Positions 50,117-60,143 of a DNA stretch of 64,000 bases are shown here, in pieces (position 1 is the stretch's first letter; each line of letters starts with the position of its first letter). The stretch comes from Thiorhodococcus drewsii AZ1. Its GTDB lineage: Bacteria; Pseudomonadota; Gammaproteobacteria; Chromatiales; Chromatiaceae. The notes below the pieces were generated by a model. It was not told the DNA's origin. It saw only the letters and a list, made by a program, of their open reading frames with translations, and searched no databases. The position numbers and the translations under genes were made by a program. The DNA lies in the NCBI RefSeq assembly GCF_000224065.1, contig NZ_AFWT01000013.1:62001-126000 (forward strand), written 5' to 3'.

Positions 50117-50595
50117 TGGTGGCTCGGCTGAGCGCCGCCGGCCTGGCCCTGCTCCGCAGCCTGCTTCTGATGCTGAGCGTAGAGCAGGTCGAAGTTCACA
50201 TGCTGAAGGACCAGCTGCGGATAGCTGCCCTTCACGACCAGATCCGTCACCACTTCACGTGCATAGGGGAAGAGCAGGGTTGGGCAATAGGCGCCGAGCA
50301 GCGGTCCCATTTCTTCCTCGGAGAAACCGTTGGCGCTGAAGATACCGGCCTGCTGCACCTCGACGACGAAGGCGACCTTGTCATCGACCTTCGCATTGAC
50401 CGTCACGGACAGCACCACCTCGAAGATGTTGTTATCGAGCGGATTGACCTTGGTATTGAGATTCATCTCATGCTTCGGATTCCACTCGCCACGAAAGACC
50501 TGGGGAGCGTTCGGAGACTCGAAGGAGACGTCCTTGGTGTAGATGCGCTGAACGGAAAACTGACGCTCTGCGGATGGCTGTTCGTTTTCTGCCAT
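50113..50595 (-). CDS. secB: Protein-export chaperone SecB
   Basis: A 160-residue tetrameric chaperone that keeps preproteins unfolded for SecA. FSVQRIYTKDVSFESPNAP and GAYCPTLLFPYAREVV are conserved. The rhodanese-secB-gpsA order is common in gammaproteobacteria; the usual glutaredoxin gene between them is missing. Length is normal. Confidence 0.97.
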   Translation of the reverse strand: MAENEQPSAERQFSVQRIYTKDVSFESPNAPQVFRGEWNPKHEMNLNTKVNPLDNNIFEVVLSVTVNAKVDDKVAFVVEVQQAGIFSANGFSEEEMGPLLGAYCPTLLFPYAREVVTDLVVKGSYPQLVLQHVNFDLLYAQHQKQAAEQGQAGGAQPSHH

Positions 50596-50674
50596 GTTTC
50601 GATGTCCTGGTTTCTGTGAGAGTAGATGTTTCCGGTGAAATCGAGGGCGAGGAAATGTCCGAGGCGGACCGTCG

Positions 50675-51106
50675 TCAACGCTTCTTCTTGGTCAGGGGCA
50701 GACTCGCTGTCTCCCACGCCATGATGCCGCCCTGGAGGTTGTAGACCTCCTGGAAACCCGCCTTGCGAAGCTGACCGCAGGCAACCGAGGATTGAGACCC
50801 GGACCGGCAGTTCACGATGATGGGGCGACCCTTGTATTTGGTCAGGGTGGCCATCTGGTTCTTGAACCCGTTCATCGGGATGTTGATGGCGTTGATGACG
50901 TGGCCCTGGGCGAAATCGGCAGCGGGACGCACGTCGATGACGACCGCGTCCTTGTGATTCATCATCTCGGTGGCCTGCAGGGGACCTACGGATCCCTTGC
51001 TGCCGACGATCAGATTGTAGATCAGCAGCCCGGCGATCACGACCAACGCCACAAAGAGAAACCAATGATTTCCGACGAATTCAATGAGCTGATTCAATAG
51101 CGCCAT
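50675..51106 (-). CDS. Membrane-anchored rhodanese (YibN-like)
   Basis: A 143-residue protein. One N-terminal membrane segment (FLFVALVVIAGLLIYNLIVG) precedes a single rhodanese domain (about 45-135). The active-site loop NCRSGSQS contains the persulfide-forming cysteine. It is likely a sulfurtransferase at the inner membrane. It lies 79 bases upstream of secB and downstream of a sulfur-sensor-like ArsR regulator on the same strand. The true sulfur acceptor is unknown. Confidence 0.9.
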   Translation of the reverse strand: MALLNQLIEFVGNHWFLFVALVVIAGLLIYNLIVGSKGSVGPLQATEMMNHKDAVVIDVRPAADFAQGHVINAINIPMNGFKNQMATLTKYKGRPIIVNCRSGSQSSVACGQLRKAGFQEVYNLQGGIMAWETASLPLTKKKR

Positions 51107-51296
51107 GTTGATGCTGTCTCGTTACAGGTAGCTTAGCGGCCCGCATCGATGAAGGCAGCGACGGAGCACGATGGAAAATCGCGCTCGCGTCCACGTCCCC
51201 CGGTGATACGCAAGGCCGAGCGTATTCTAAAGGCGCTGAAGTATAAGGACCGCGAGAACGGGCGTCACCCCGCCGCGACGGCGCAAGCGGGGAAAT

Positions 51297-51665
51297 CTAG
51301 CGCGTGTGATGACAGAAGACCTCACGCATCATCCCGATCAGGCGTAGCGTTCGACCGTCGCTCACGCGATAGTAGACGCGATTGGCGTCCTTTCGCGATG
51401 CCAGGATGCCTTTGTCGCGCAGAATGGCCAGATGCTGAGAGATGTTGCTCTGTGACGTCCCAACGTGTCCCACGATTTCCTGGACGCTGATCTCCTGATC
51501 GCCCAAGGTGCAGAGGATTTTCAGTCGCAACGGATGCGACATCGCCTTGAGCGACCGCGAGGCTCGCTCGATGTCGGCGTCGTCCGCAAACAAATCCATC
51601 GCCTCGCTGTCCGTTGCCGAAAGGTTCAAAATCGGGCGTGGAGGATGGTTCACGTCATTACCCAT
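51297..51665 (-). CDS. ArsR-family regulator resembling SqrR/BigR/YgaV sulfur sensors
   Basis: A 122-residue winged-helix repressor. The recognition region is VGTSQSNISQHLAIL, and the wing is NRVYYRVSDGR. It has two cysteines, in RLKILCTLGD (helix 2) and REVFCHH (last helix), at the positions used for persulfide sensing in SqrR, BigR and YgaV; the metal-site CxC of ArsR is absent. An ATG at 51599 is a possible shorter start. Upstream AT-rich sequence (51680-51715) probably holds its promoter and operator. Rhodanese lies 190 bases downstream. Confidence 0.85.
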   Translation of the reverse strand: MGNDVNHPPRPILNLSATDSEAMDLFADDADIERASRSLKAMSHPLRLKILCTLGDQEISVQEIVGHVGTSQSNISQHLAILRDKGILASRKDANRVYYRVSDGRTLRLIGMMREVFCHHTR

Positions 51666-51811
51666 TGAATCGCATCTGATCGACTTATCACCATACAATA
51701 ATAAACTTTTTTCCGCTCGCCCGCGAAAGCGTTCGCGTCGGGGCTTGACTCTGGCACGATCCAAGTATCAACGAGGATCCATCGAGCGCAGAAGATCTGG
51801 AGCTTATCGCG

Positions 51812-53077
51812 ATGCGCAATGCCGCCGATTCCCGACGCAGGACCCAAGCCCGGCTGCGACGCCCCTCAGGCCAGAATCGCTTCTTCCATCCGCGATGTGC
51901 TGTCCAGTTCCCGCGACGACTCCTCATCTTGGCCGTCTCTCTGTGTGTCTGCTCGGCAACCTTTGCGGAGGACCGCGATCCGAGCCTGGAGGCACGTCAG
52001 CGAAATCTGATGGATATCGAACGCAAAGTGGAGTCCATCGGCAAGGACTTGATCAGTCGTCGAGAGGATCGACGCGCCATGATTCTGGAGCTGGAGGCCC
52101 GTGAGCGCAACGTCGCCGAACTCGCCCTAGCGAATCGCGAGCTCCAGCGTCTCGTCGCCGAGCACACTCGGATCGCAGCCGAGCTGCGGGCACGCCAAGC
52201 GGAGGAGCGCCAGGCCCTCGACGAGCAATTGGTCCTGCTGGCCGAGCTCGTGCGCACCGCCTACGTCATGGGACGCGCCGATCGCTTGAGGCTTTTGCTC
52301 AATCAGCAGGATCCGGCCGAAGCCAGTCGCGTCATGTCCTATTTCGCCTATTTCAACCGCGAGCGCATGAAGCGCATCCAGGCCGTACAGGAATCGGCCG
52401 ACCGTCTTGCCCGACTGGCTCGGGACGCAGAGGAGGAGGCCAAGCGGCTCGCCAAGCTCGCCAAGAGCCAGGAGGCGACTCGTCAGCGACTGGAGGTCGC
52501 CAAACAAGAACGCGCCAGGGTCCTGAAACAACTGGAAGCGACCATTGCCAGCCGCTCCGAAACCTTGGAGACGCTCAAGAAGGATGCCGAGTCGCTCAAA
52601 CGCCTGATCGAGCATCTGCGTCAACGCGCCCAGATCCGGGCCGAGCTGGACATTCGCCGCGAGCCCTTCGCGAAGCGCAAGGGCAGACTGCCCTGGCCGC
52701 TGCTCGAAGGCCGAATCGTCGCCTCCTTCGGCAGCCGCAAGGAGGACTCCGAGGTCGCTTGGGACGGCGTTCTGCTCGCGGCTCGGGAGGGCGAAGAGGT
52801 TCGCGCGGTCAGCGGCGGGCGCGTCGTCTATGCCGATTGGCTGCGGGGTTTTGGCCTATTGCTGGTCATCGACCATGGAGATGGTTTCATGACACTCTAC
52901 GGCCACAACGAGGCGTTGATGCGCGAGGTGGGCGAGTGGGTCTCCGGCGGTGACATCATCGCCTTGGGAGGAAACAGCGGGGGCCGGAGCAAAGCGGTAC
53001 TCTATTTCGCCATCCGCCGTCAGGGGAAGCCGCAGGACCCGGCACAATGGTGCACCGGCTCCGGAACCCATAGCTGA
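51812..53077 (+). CDS. envC: Murein hydrolase activator EnvC-like protein
   Basis: A 421-residue exported protein. After a long basic N region comes the signal LLILAVSLCVCSATFA (cleavage near 53), then a long coiled coil (about 60-290) and a C-terminal LytM domain with VRAVSGGRVVYADWLRGFG and MTLYGHNEAL. The zinc-ligand motif is degenerate (WDGVLL), as in EnvC, which activates amidases AmiA/AmiB at septation. No better start is visible inside the basic region. Confidence 0.92.
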   Translation: MRNAADSRRRTQARLRRPSGQNRFFHPRCAVQFPRRLLILAVSLCVCSATFAEDRDPSLEARQRNLMDIERKVESIGKDLISRREDRRAMILELEARERNVAELALANRELQRLVAEHTRIAAELRARQAEERQALDEQLVLLAELVRTAYVMGRADRLRLLLNQQDPAEASRVMSYFAYFNRERMKRIQAVQESADRLARLARDAEEEAKRLAKLAKSQEATRQRLEVAKQERARVLKQLEATIASRSETLETLKKDAESLKRLIEHLRQRAQIRAELDIRREPFAKRKGRLPWPLLEGRIVASFGSRKEDSEVAWDGVLLAAREGEEVRAVSGGRVVYADWLRGFGLLLVIDHGDGFMTLYGHNEALMREVGEWVSGGDIIALGGNSGGRSKAVLYFAIRRQGKPQDPAQWCTGSGTHS

Positions 53078-53255
53078 TCACGGACGTCGAGGCGCGGGGA
53101 CATTTGTCCCCAATCAGGGTCCAAGGCGAAACCTACCACGCACTGTCGAGGCGATTGAAAACATGCGATCCTTCGCCACCATCTCGATGTGTCGCAGCCG
53201 ATCGGTCCATCCGGGATGGTACCGGGACTGCGAACTCGCCTCATATCCACAGCCC

Positions 53256-54587
53256 ATGCACAGACTCCAGAACATCATGATGCGTCGTCATTTTGCCCAA
53301 CGCCTCTGTTTCGCAGCCTTCCTGTTGGTCGGGCTGCCCCTCTCCCATGCCGAGGAATCCACGCCTGCCAAGTCTCAATCGGATGCCGATCTGCCGCTCG
53401 AAGCGCTGCGCTCCTTCGCGGACGTCTTCGGCCGCATCAAGGACGATTATGTCGAACCGGTCGATGACAAAACGCTGATCGAGAGCGCGATTCGAGGCAT
53501 GCTGTCCGGGCTCGACCCCCATTCGTCCTATCTCGACGCCGACGCCTACCGAGATCTCCAGGTCGGAACGACCGGCGAGTTCGGAGGGCTTGGAATCGAG
53601 GTCGGGCTGGAAAATGGATTCGTCAAAGTGATCGCCCCGATCGACGACACGCCAGCACAGCGCGCGGGTCTGCAGGCGGGAGACATGATCATCCGCATCG
53701 ACGACAAGCCGATCAAGGGACTGGGCCTCGACGAGGCGGTCAAACTGATGCGCGGCAAGCCGGGCACCAAGATCCAACTGACCATCATGCGCGGGACCAA
53801 TCAGTCTCCGTTCGACGTCAGCATCGAGCGAGCGATTATCCAGGTCGAGAGCGTGAAGAGTCGCATGCTGGAGCCGGGATATGGCTATGTTCGCCTGACC
53901 AACTTCCAGGCGCATACCTCTGATGACATGCAGAAGGCCCTGACCGCGCTGGTGAAGTCCAACGAGGGACCGCTCAAGGGGCTGATCCTCGACCTTCGCA
54001 ACAATCCGGGCGGCGTACTGAGTGGCGCGGTCGGCGTCAGCGACGCCTTCCTGACCGAGGGGCTCATCGTCTACACCCAGGGGCGGGTGAAGAACAGCAA
54101 GATGCAGTTCGATGCCGGACCGGATGACGTCCTCGACGGCGCACCCCTCGTGGTGCTGGTGAACGGCGGCAGCGCTTCGGCCTCGGAGATCGTCGCCGGC
54201 GCGTTGCAGGACCAAAAACGGGCCATCATCATGGGCACCCGAACCTTCGGCAAGGGCTCGGTGCAGACGATCGTTCCCATTGACGACAGCACTGCGCTCA
54301 AGCTGACGACCGCGCGCTACTACACCCCGTCCGGACGCTCCATCCAGGCGCAGGGTATCGAACCGGACATCGTTCTCCAGCCAGGCGAGTTCAAGCCGAT
54401 CGAAAACGCCACGCTGAAACCCGTCAAGGAGGCCGATCTGATGCGTCACCTCGAGGAAGAAAAGCCGGATGAGGCGAAATCCGGGGAGGAGCAACCCAAG
54501 CCCCTTGCGATCGACGACTTCCAGCTCTCCGAGGCGCTCAACGTGCTCAAGGGGTTGACCATCCTCGGACACTCGAAAACCGACTGA
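53256..54587 (+). CDS. ctpA: S41 carboxyl-terminal processing protease
   Basis: A 443-residue periplasmic protease. The signal peptide (RRHFAQRLCFAAFLLVGLPL) precedes a PDZ domain (about 95-180) and the S41 catalytic domain. Serine lies in NGGSASASEIVAGAL and lysine in GTRTFGKGSVQ. The 3' part is charged. ATGs at 53277 and 53280 also give a good signal peptide. It follows envC by 178 bases, a conserved pairing, and probably cleaves cell-envelope proteins. Confidence 0.93.
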   Translation: MHRLQNIMMRRHFAQRLCFAAFLLVGLPLSHAEESTPAKSQSDADLPLEALRSFADVFGRIKDDYVEPVDDKTLIESAIRGMLSGLDPHSSYLDADAYRDLQVGTTGEFGGLGIEVGLENGFVKVIAPIDDTPAQRAGLQAGDMIIRIDDKPIKGLGLDEAVKLMRGKPGTKIQLTIMRGTNQSPFDVSIERAIIQVESVKSRMLEPGYGYVRLTNFQAHTSDDMQKALTALVKSNEGPLKGLILDLRNNPGGVLSGAVGVSDAFLTEGLIVYTQGRVKNSKMQFDAGPDDVLDGAPLVVLVNGGSASASEIVAGALQDQKRAIIMGTRTFGKGSVQTIVPIDDSTALKLTTARYYTPSGRSIQAQGIEPDIVLQPGEFKPIENATLKPVKEADLMRHLEEEKPDEAKSGEEQPKPLAIDDFQLSEALNVLKGLTILGHSKTD

Positions 54588-54681
54588 TCCGTGCGGACGG
54601 CTGACGCGGATTTCAGAGCGCGTCGGTCGGCCAATCCGACAGCCGTTAACTCATTCATTTCGATTCATTTGGAGACCTCTG

Positions 54682-55236
54682 ATGCCAAAGGTACTCGTTC
54701 CGCTCGCTCAGGGATGCGAAGAACTCGAAGCCGTGACCATCATCGATCTACTGCGTCGCGCCGAGGTGGAGGTCGTTACCGCAGGACTGACCGATGAGCC
54801 GGTGACGGCCAGCCGAGGAACCGTTCTGATCGCGGACACCAGCCTAGACGCCGTTCTGGATCAGGACTTCGACATGATCGTTTTGCCGGGCGGACTTCCC
54901 GGCGCGACCCACCTTCAGGAGGATGCTCGGGTGAGCGACCTGTTGCGCCGCCAGCAGGCCCAGGACCGCTACGTCGCCGCCATCTGCGCGGCGCCTCGCG
55001 TGTTCGCCGCTACGGGATTGCTCGAAGGCAAGACCGCAACCGCCTACCCCGGGGCCTTGGTGGCCGACGACGTGCCGGGAACCCGGCTGACCGATGCACC
55101 CGTGGAGGTCGACGGCAAGGTGGTGACCAGTCGCGGACCGGGGACCGCCATGGATTTCGCACTTCAGCTCGTCGAAATTCTGCAAGGGCGCGCCACGCGC
55201 GACAGCGTCGAGCGCGACCTGTCTCGAAACACCTGA
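54682..55236 (+). CDS. DJ-1/PfpI family protein (YajL-like)
   Basis: A 184-residue single-domain protein. The nucleophile is in AAICAAPRVFA (Cys near residue 107) and the conserved acid in GCEELEAV (Glu near 15). DIMVLPGG-like residues (DMIVLPGGLPGATHL) support the family. YajL-type members are linked to oxidative-stress protection and protein deglycation claims that remain debated. A GGAG ribosome site precedes the ATG. Confidence 0.93.
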   Translation: MPKVLVPLAQGCEELEAVTIIDLLRRAEVEVVTAGLTDEPVTASRGTVLIADTSLDAVLDQDFDMIVLPGGLPGATHLQEDARVSDLLRRQQAQDRYVAAICAAPRVFAATGLLEGKTATAYPGALVADDVPGTRLTDAPVEVDGKVVTSRGPGTAMDFALQLVEILQGRATRDSVERDLSRNT

Positions 55237-55301
55237 GATGAGCGGCGTGAATCCATCATGACCGCCCCCCTGTCGGCGGCCGGAAACGCAGATCCGACGC
55301 C

Positions 55302-56348
55302 ATGATCGCATCACCCTGGATATTGATCGCCGCGTCCGCGATTTCGCTGCTGTCGAGCCTGACCGCGACCCGCTGGCTTTGTTCGGACCAGGCCGCACGG
55401 CGTGGTCCCATGGACCATCCAAACGCGCGTTCATTGCATGTGCGTCCGGTTCCGCGAACCGGAGGATTAGCCCTGCTCCTCGGGTTGGTCATTCCGCTTC
55501 TGGCATTGGGCCTCTGGGAGCCGATCGCGCCTGAGCTTCTTTGGCTGGGCGGTGCCCTGCTCATGGTCGCGGGCGTGTCCTTTCTCGACGACCTGGGCGA
55601 GGTCCCGGCGGCCGGACGGCTGGTCGTTCATCTGCTGGCGGCCGTCCTTGTGCTGCTCGCCGGAATGGGGTGGAGTCATCTGGATCTGCCAGGGACGCGG
55701 ATCTTTTGGTCCATCTGGATCACAGTCCCGGCGACCCTGCTGTATCTGGTCTGGATGATCAACCTTTACAACTTCATGGATGGCATGGATGGGCTTGCCG
55801 CCGGCATGGCGGTCTTCGGGTTTTCGGCGTTCGGTATCCTGGGGTTGATCGGCGGAGAGCCGCAGTTCGCACTCGTCGCCTTCTGCGTCGCGGGTGCGGC
55901 GGCCGGATTCGGGATCCTGAACTTTCCTCCCGCCTCCATCTTCCTCGGCGACGTCGGATCCTCGAGTCTCGGTCTGCTGGCTGCGGGTCTATCGTTGTGG
56001 GGCGTCCAGCTCGCGCTCTTTCCGATCTGGACCGCCTGGCTGGCTTTCTCGCCATTCATCGTCGATGCGACCTGGACCCTGTTGGCACGTGCCTGGCGCC
56101 GCGAGCGCATTTGGGAGCCGCATCGCTCGCATCATTATCAGCGCCTCGTCCTGTCCGGCTGGACCCATCGCAGGACCCTATTGCGCGCCTACGTGCTGAT
56201 GGCCGCCTCGGCCGCCTGCGCGGTCGCCTCTCCCAGACTCGCCGAACGAGAGCAATGGATGCTGATCGTGGCCTGGGCCGTCATCTACCTACTCATCCAT
56301 CTCCGGGTGCGATCCAGCGTCCCTGGTTCGGCACTGGATCGGCCATGA
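55302..56348 (+). CDS. Undecaprenyl-phosphate glycosyl-1-phosphate transferase (WecA/WbpL family)
   Basis: A 348-residue polytopic membrane enzyme with about ten segments. DDLGEVPA holds the metal-binding Asp pair, NLYNFMDGMDGLA the conserved DGxDG motif, and FLGDVGSSSLG the second catalytic loop. HRSHHYQRL is the HxH-type motif near the C terminus. It should load a sugar phosphate onto undecaprenyl phosphate to start an O-antigen or capsule unit. It overlaps the next gene by 4 bases. Confidence 0.92.
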   Translation: MIASPWILIAASAISLLSSLTATRWLCSDQAARRGPMDHPNARSLHVRPVPRTGGLALLLGLVIPLLALGLWEPIAPELLWLGGALLMVAGVSFLDDLGEVPAAGRLVVHLLAAVLVLLAGMGWSHLDLPGTRIFWSIWITVPATLLYLVWMINLYNFMDGMDGLAAGMAVFGFSAFGILGLIGGEPQFALVAFCVAGAAAGFGILNFPPASIFLGDVGSSSLGLLAAGLSLWGVQLALFPIWTAWLAFSPFIVDATWTLLARAWRRERIWEPHRSHHYQRLVLSGWTHRRTLLRAYVLMAASAACAVASPRLAEREQWMLIVAWAVIYLLIHLRVRSSVPGSALDRP

Positions 56349-58237
56349 ATCCACTCGTCGATCGGCTGCGCTCGCGCACCGCCGCCTTCACTCACGACTT
56401 CATCAGCATTCCGGTCGCCTGGTTCCTCGCCTATTGGCTGAGGTTCAATCTGGACCAAATTCCGCCCGAGTTCATCACCAGCGCATGGCATTCCTTGCCC
56501 TGGGTCTTGCTGATCCAGGGATCCATGTGCTGGATCTTCGGTCTCTATCGGGGGGTGTGGCGCTTCGCATCGCTTCCGGACCTGGTTCGTATCACCAAGG
56601 CGGTGTCGGCCGGCACCCTGCTGGTCGTGGTCACGCTCTTCCTGGTGGACCGATCCACCCATATCCCGCGCTCGGTCCCAGCCATTTATTTCGGGCTGCA
56701 ACTCATGATGCTGGCAGGCCCAAGGCTGATTTACCGATGGATGAAAGATCATCGGCTCAATCTGTCCTCCGGTCAGCGGGTGCTCATCATCGGGGCCGGG
56801 CGCGACGGCGACATGCTCGCCCGGGATATGATGCGCGATCCGTATCGCGCCTATTTCCCGGTCGGTTTCGTCGACGACAAGTTGCGCCGTCAGGGCAGCG
56901 AGGTCCAGGGATTGCCAGTGCTCGGCTCGACGTCGAAGATCCCTGAAATCGTTCGCGAAGAGGGCATCGATCTACTGATGTTGGCCCTGCCTAACGCGAC
57001 GGCTCTCGAGATGCGCCGCCTGGTCGAGCTCTGCGAACAGACCGGTCTACCCTTTCGCATCCTGCCTCAGCTGCGCGCGCTCATGAACGGGCAGCTCGAC
57101 ATGAGCCAGTTGAGGCCGGTCTCGATCGAGGACCTGCTAGGACGCGATCCCGTCCGGCTCGATTGGCCCGAAATCCGCGTAGGCCTGGCCGGCAAACGGA
57201 TCCTCATCACGGGTGCCGGCGGTTCGATCGGCTCCGAACTGGTGCGCCAGATCGCCCGCAGCGATCCGGCCCGACTGATCCTGATCGACAATGGGGAATT
57301 CAATCTCTATCGCATCGAAATGGAGCTGCTGGAGACGCACCCCGATCTTGAATTCTCCCGCCACCTGCTCGACGTGACCGACGCCCAAGCGATTCGCCAC
57401 CTGTTCGAGTCCGAGCGTCCAGCCACCGTCTTCCACGCGGCGGCCTACAAGCATGTTCCGCTGTTGGAGAATCAGCTACGGGCCGCGATCCGCAACAACG
57501 TGATGGGGACCCAAGTCGTCGCCGAGGCCGCAGCGGCCCATGGCTGCGAGCGCTTCGTCCTCATCTCGACCGACAAGGCGGTTAATCCAGCCAACGTCAT
57601 GGGGGCGAGCAAACGGATCGCGGAGTCCATCTGCCAGGCACTGGACGGAGGTTCCGAATGCCGCTTCATCACGGTGCGCTTCGGCAATGTCCTGGGCTCG
57701 GCCGGCAGCGTCGTCCCCCTGTTCCGGCGCCAGATCGAGCAGGGCGGCCCCGTCACGGTCACCCATCCGGACATCGAGCGTTTCTTCATGACCATTCCGG
57801 AGGCCTGCCAGCTCATCATGCAGTCGGCCGTGATCGGCGACGGCGGCGAGATCTTCGTGCTGGACATGGGCGAGCCCATCAAGATCCGTTATCTTGCCGA
57901 ACAAATGATCCGGCTCTCGGGACGCGAGCCCGATCTGGACGTCCAAATCCACTACGTCGGCCTGCGCCCAGGCGAGAAGCTCTACGAAGAGCTCTTCTAC
58001 GCCTCGGAGGAGCTGGTCCCCACGCGTCACCCCAAGATCCGCGCCGCGCGGCACACGGATGGCCCCTCGGGTACCGAACTCACCGAGGGACTGGACACCT
58101 TGCGGACCGCAGCCGACCTATTCGACCATGAGGCGATGCTCATCGCCTTGAACCGCTTGCTACCTTGCTGGTCGAAGGAGCCGGACCCCAAAAGTCCACC
58201 GATCCAATCCGCCGGACTCACCACAGAAGACGCCTGA
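56345..58237 (+). CDS. CapD/WbpM-like UDP-GlcNAc 4,6-dehydratase
   Basis: A 630-residue membrane-anchored nucleotide-sugar enzyme. Four N-terminal membrane segments are followed by a first Rossmann-like domain (VLIIGAGRDGDMLARDMM) and the SDR domain with ITGAGGSIGSELVRQIA. The catalytic region STDKAVNPANVMGASKR has Met in place of Tyr before the usual lysine, a feature of WbpM/FlaA1 dehydratases. It provides deoxysugars for the WecA-like transferase next to it. The ATG at 56345 overlaps the previous stop. Confidence 0.92.
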   Translation: MNPLVDRLRSRTAAFTHDFISIPVAWFLAYWLRFNLDQIPPEFITSAWHSLPWVLLIQGSMCWIFGLYRGVWRFASLPDLVRITKAVSAGTLLVVVTLFLVDRSTHIPRSVPAIYFGLQLMMLAGPRLIYRWMKDHRLNLSSGQRVLIIGAGRDGDMLARDMMRDPYRAYFPVGFVDDKLRRQGSEVQGLPVLGSTSKIPEIVREEGIDLLMLALPNATALEMRRLVELCEQTGLPFRILPQLRALMNGQLDMSQLRPVSIEDLLGRDPVRLDWPEIRVGLAGKRILITGAGGSIGSELVRQIARSDPARLILIDNGEFNLYRIEMELLETHPDLEFSRHLLDVTDAQAIRHLFESERPATVFHAAAYKHVPLLENQLRAAIRNNVMGTQVVAEAAAAHGCERFVLISTDKAVNPANVMGASKRIAESICQALDGGSECRFITVRFGNVLGSAGSVVPLFRRQIEQGGPVTVTHPDIERFFMTIPEACQLIMQSAVIGDGGEIFVLDMGEPIKIRYLAEQMIRLSGREPDLDVQIHYVGLRPGEKLYEELFYASEELVPTRHPKIRAARHTDGPSGTELTEGLDTLRTAADLFDHEAMLIALNRLLPCWSKEPDPKSPPIQSAGLTTEDA

Positions 58238-58250
58238 TCCAAGATCGAAC

Positions 58251-60083
58251 ATGGATACCAATCCCGCCCAAGATGCTCTTCTGAGCGAAGACACCCCAGT
58301 CATTCGGGGCCTCCGCGACAAACCGGACGAGGCGATACAGGAATCGCCCGAACGGACGATGGAGGACATCGACGACCCCCAAGCGGGTTCGGCCGGGGAC
58401 GATCTGCGATCCGCCGAGGCCCGTGTGCTCGCCCACCTCCAGGCTCAGAGCAAGATCACGGCAGGGGATCTCGGACGCGCTCGCCGTCTGGCCGATGACG
58501 CCGGCGATCCGCTCGTCCCCATGTTGGTGCGTCTGGGTCTGATCTCGGAGCGTGACATGGCGCGCGCGATTTCGGAAATTCTCGGCATCCCGCTCGTCGA
58601 GTCGAGCGGCTTTCCGAGCGAGCCCGTGCGCGAGGATCTCTTCTCGCTGCGCTTCCTCAAGGACGCCCGGATCCTGCCGCTGAACGAGGATGACGACGCC
58701 ATCCGAATCGCCATCGCCAATCCGCTCGACGACTACGCCCTGGCCGCGATCGGCATGGCTGCCGGAAAGGCGGTCTCTCCGCTGGTGGGGCTGCCGACCG
58801 AGATCGAGTCGGCGATCGAGCAGCTCTACGAAAAGATTGAGGAGGAACCGGCAGAGACCGAATCCGAGTTCGGCGATTTCGACGAGGAAGATATCGAGCA
58901 CCTCAAGGATCTGGCCAGCGAGGCGCCGGTGATCCGTATGGTCAACCAATTGATCCAGAAGGCGGTGGAATCGCGCGCCTCGGACATCCACGTCGAGCCG
59001 TTCGCCGATGTCTTGAAGGTGCGCTACCGGGTCGACGGCATCCTCAACGAGGTCGACGCCCCGCCGGTACGTTCCACTGCCGCCGTGATCTCGCGCGTCA
59101 AGATCATGGCCAAGCTCAACATCGCCGAGCGTCGCCTGCCCCAGGATGGACGCATCCCGATCCGCATCCAGGGCAAGGACCTCGACCTGCGTGTCTCGAC
59201 CGTCCCTACCATGTTCGGCGAGAGCGTGGTGATGCGTCTGCTCGACAAGGAAAACGTCCGCTTCGACCTGGACGCGCTCGGTTTCGATGGCCCGCCACGC
59301 CAGAGTCTCGCCGAAATCCTGGAGCGTCCCTACGGCATTCTCCTCGTCACCGGGCCGACCGGCTCGGGCAAGAGCACCACGCTCTACACCGCGCTCAGCC
59401 GGCTCAATACCGAGGCGCGCAAGATCATCACCGTCGAGGATCCGGTCGAATACCAGCTGCCCGGCATCAATCAGATCCAGGTCAAGTCTGCGATCGGTAT
59501 GACCTTCGCCGGGGCGCTGCGCGCCATCATGCGCCAAGACCCGGACATCATCATGGTCGGCGAGATGCGCGACCTGGAGACGGCTCGCATCGCGGTCCAA
59601 TCCGCGCTGACCGGTCACATCGTGCTCTCCACGCTGCATACCAACGACGCCGCCAGCGGGGTCACGCGTCTGCTCGACATGGGCGTCGAGGATTATCTGC
59701 TCACCTCCACCATCAACGGCATCCTGGCGCAGCGCCTGGTTCGCCGTCTGTGTCCGCACTGTCGCGCGCCCTACCCAGCGGTCCCCGAGCTGGCCGAGCG
59801 CTTCGGGCACCTGCACAGCGATTCCGAGCCTCTGGAGCTGTTCCGCGCGGTCGGCTGCGATGCCTGCAACGGTACGGGCTACCACGGTCGGTTGGTCATC
59901 ACCGAGGTGCTGACCATGTCGGATCGCATCCGCAAGGCCGTGCTGGCCCATGCCACCGCGACAGAGATCCGCCAGATCGCCATGACCGAGGGCATGGTGA
60001 GCATGTATCAGGACGGATTGCGCAAGGCGCTCGACGGCCGAACCACCATCGAAGAGGTATTGCGCGTGGCCGAGGGCAATTGA
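58251..60083 (+). CDS. gspE: Type II secretion ATPase GspE
   Basis: A 610-residue ATPase, longer than the usual 500-570 by an acidic N-terminal extension of about 55 residues. N1E/GspE N-domain sequences (LISERDMARAISEILGIPLV) precede the ATPase domain: Walker A TGPTGSGKSTT, Asp box and Walker B (DPDIIMVGEMRD), His box (LSTLHTND). The zinc motif CPHC...CDAC is complete. It powers pseudopilus assembly. Confidence 0.95.
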   Translation: MDTNPAQDALLSEDTPVIRGLRDKPDEAIQESPERTMEDIDDPQAGSAGDDLRSAEARVLAHLQAQSKITAGDLGRARRLADDAGDPLVPMLVRLGLISERDMARAISEILGIPLVESSGFPSEPVREDLFSLRFLKDARILPLNEDDDAIRIAIANPLDDYALAAIGMAAGKAVSPLVGLPTEIESAIEQLYEKIEEEPAETESEFGDFDEEDIEHLKDLASEAPVIRMVNQLIQKAVESRASDIHVEPFADVLKVRYRVDGILNEVDAPPVRSTAAVISRVKIMAKLNIAERRLPQDGRIPIRIQGKDLDLRVSTVPTMFGESVVMRLLDKENVRFDLDALGFDGPPRQSLAEILERPYGILLVTGPTGSGKSTTLYTALSRLNTEARKIITVEDPVEYQLPGINQIQVKSAIGMTFAGALRAIMRQDPDIIMVGEMRDLETARIAVQSALTGHIVLSTLHTNDAASGVTRLLDMGVEDYLLTSTINGILAQRLVRRLCPHCRAPYPAVPELAERFGHLHSDSEPLELFRAVGCDACNGTGYHGRLVITEVLTMSDRIRKAVLAHATATEIRQIAMTEGMVSMYQDGLRKALDGRTTIEEVLRVAEGN

Positions 60084-60143
60084 TGATGAGGATGATCGTC
60101 GAAACACACCTGCCCGGTTGCCACCCATCACCAGAGACGCGGG

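Noticed and set aside
55541-56344. 268-codon extension upstream of the CapD/WbpM-like gene
   Set aside because: Overlaps the WecA-like gene in another frame; the ATG at 56345 overlaps its stop and begins the membrane domain.
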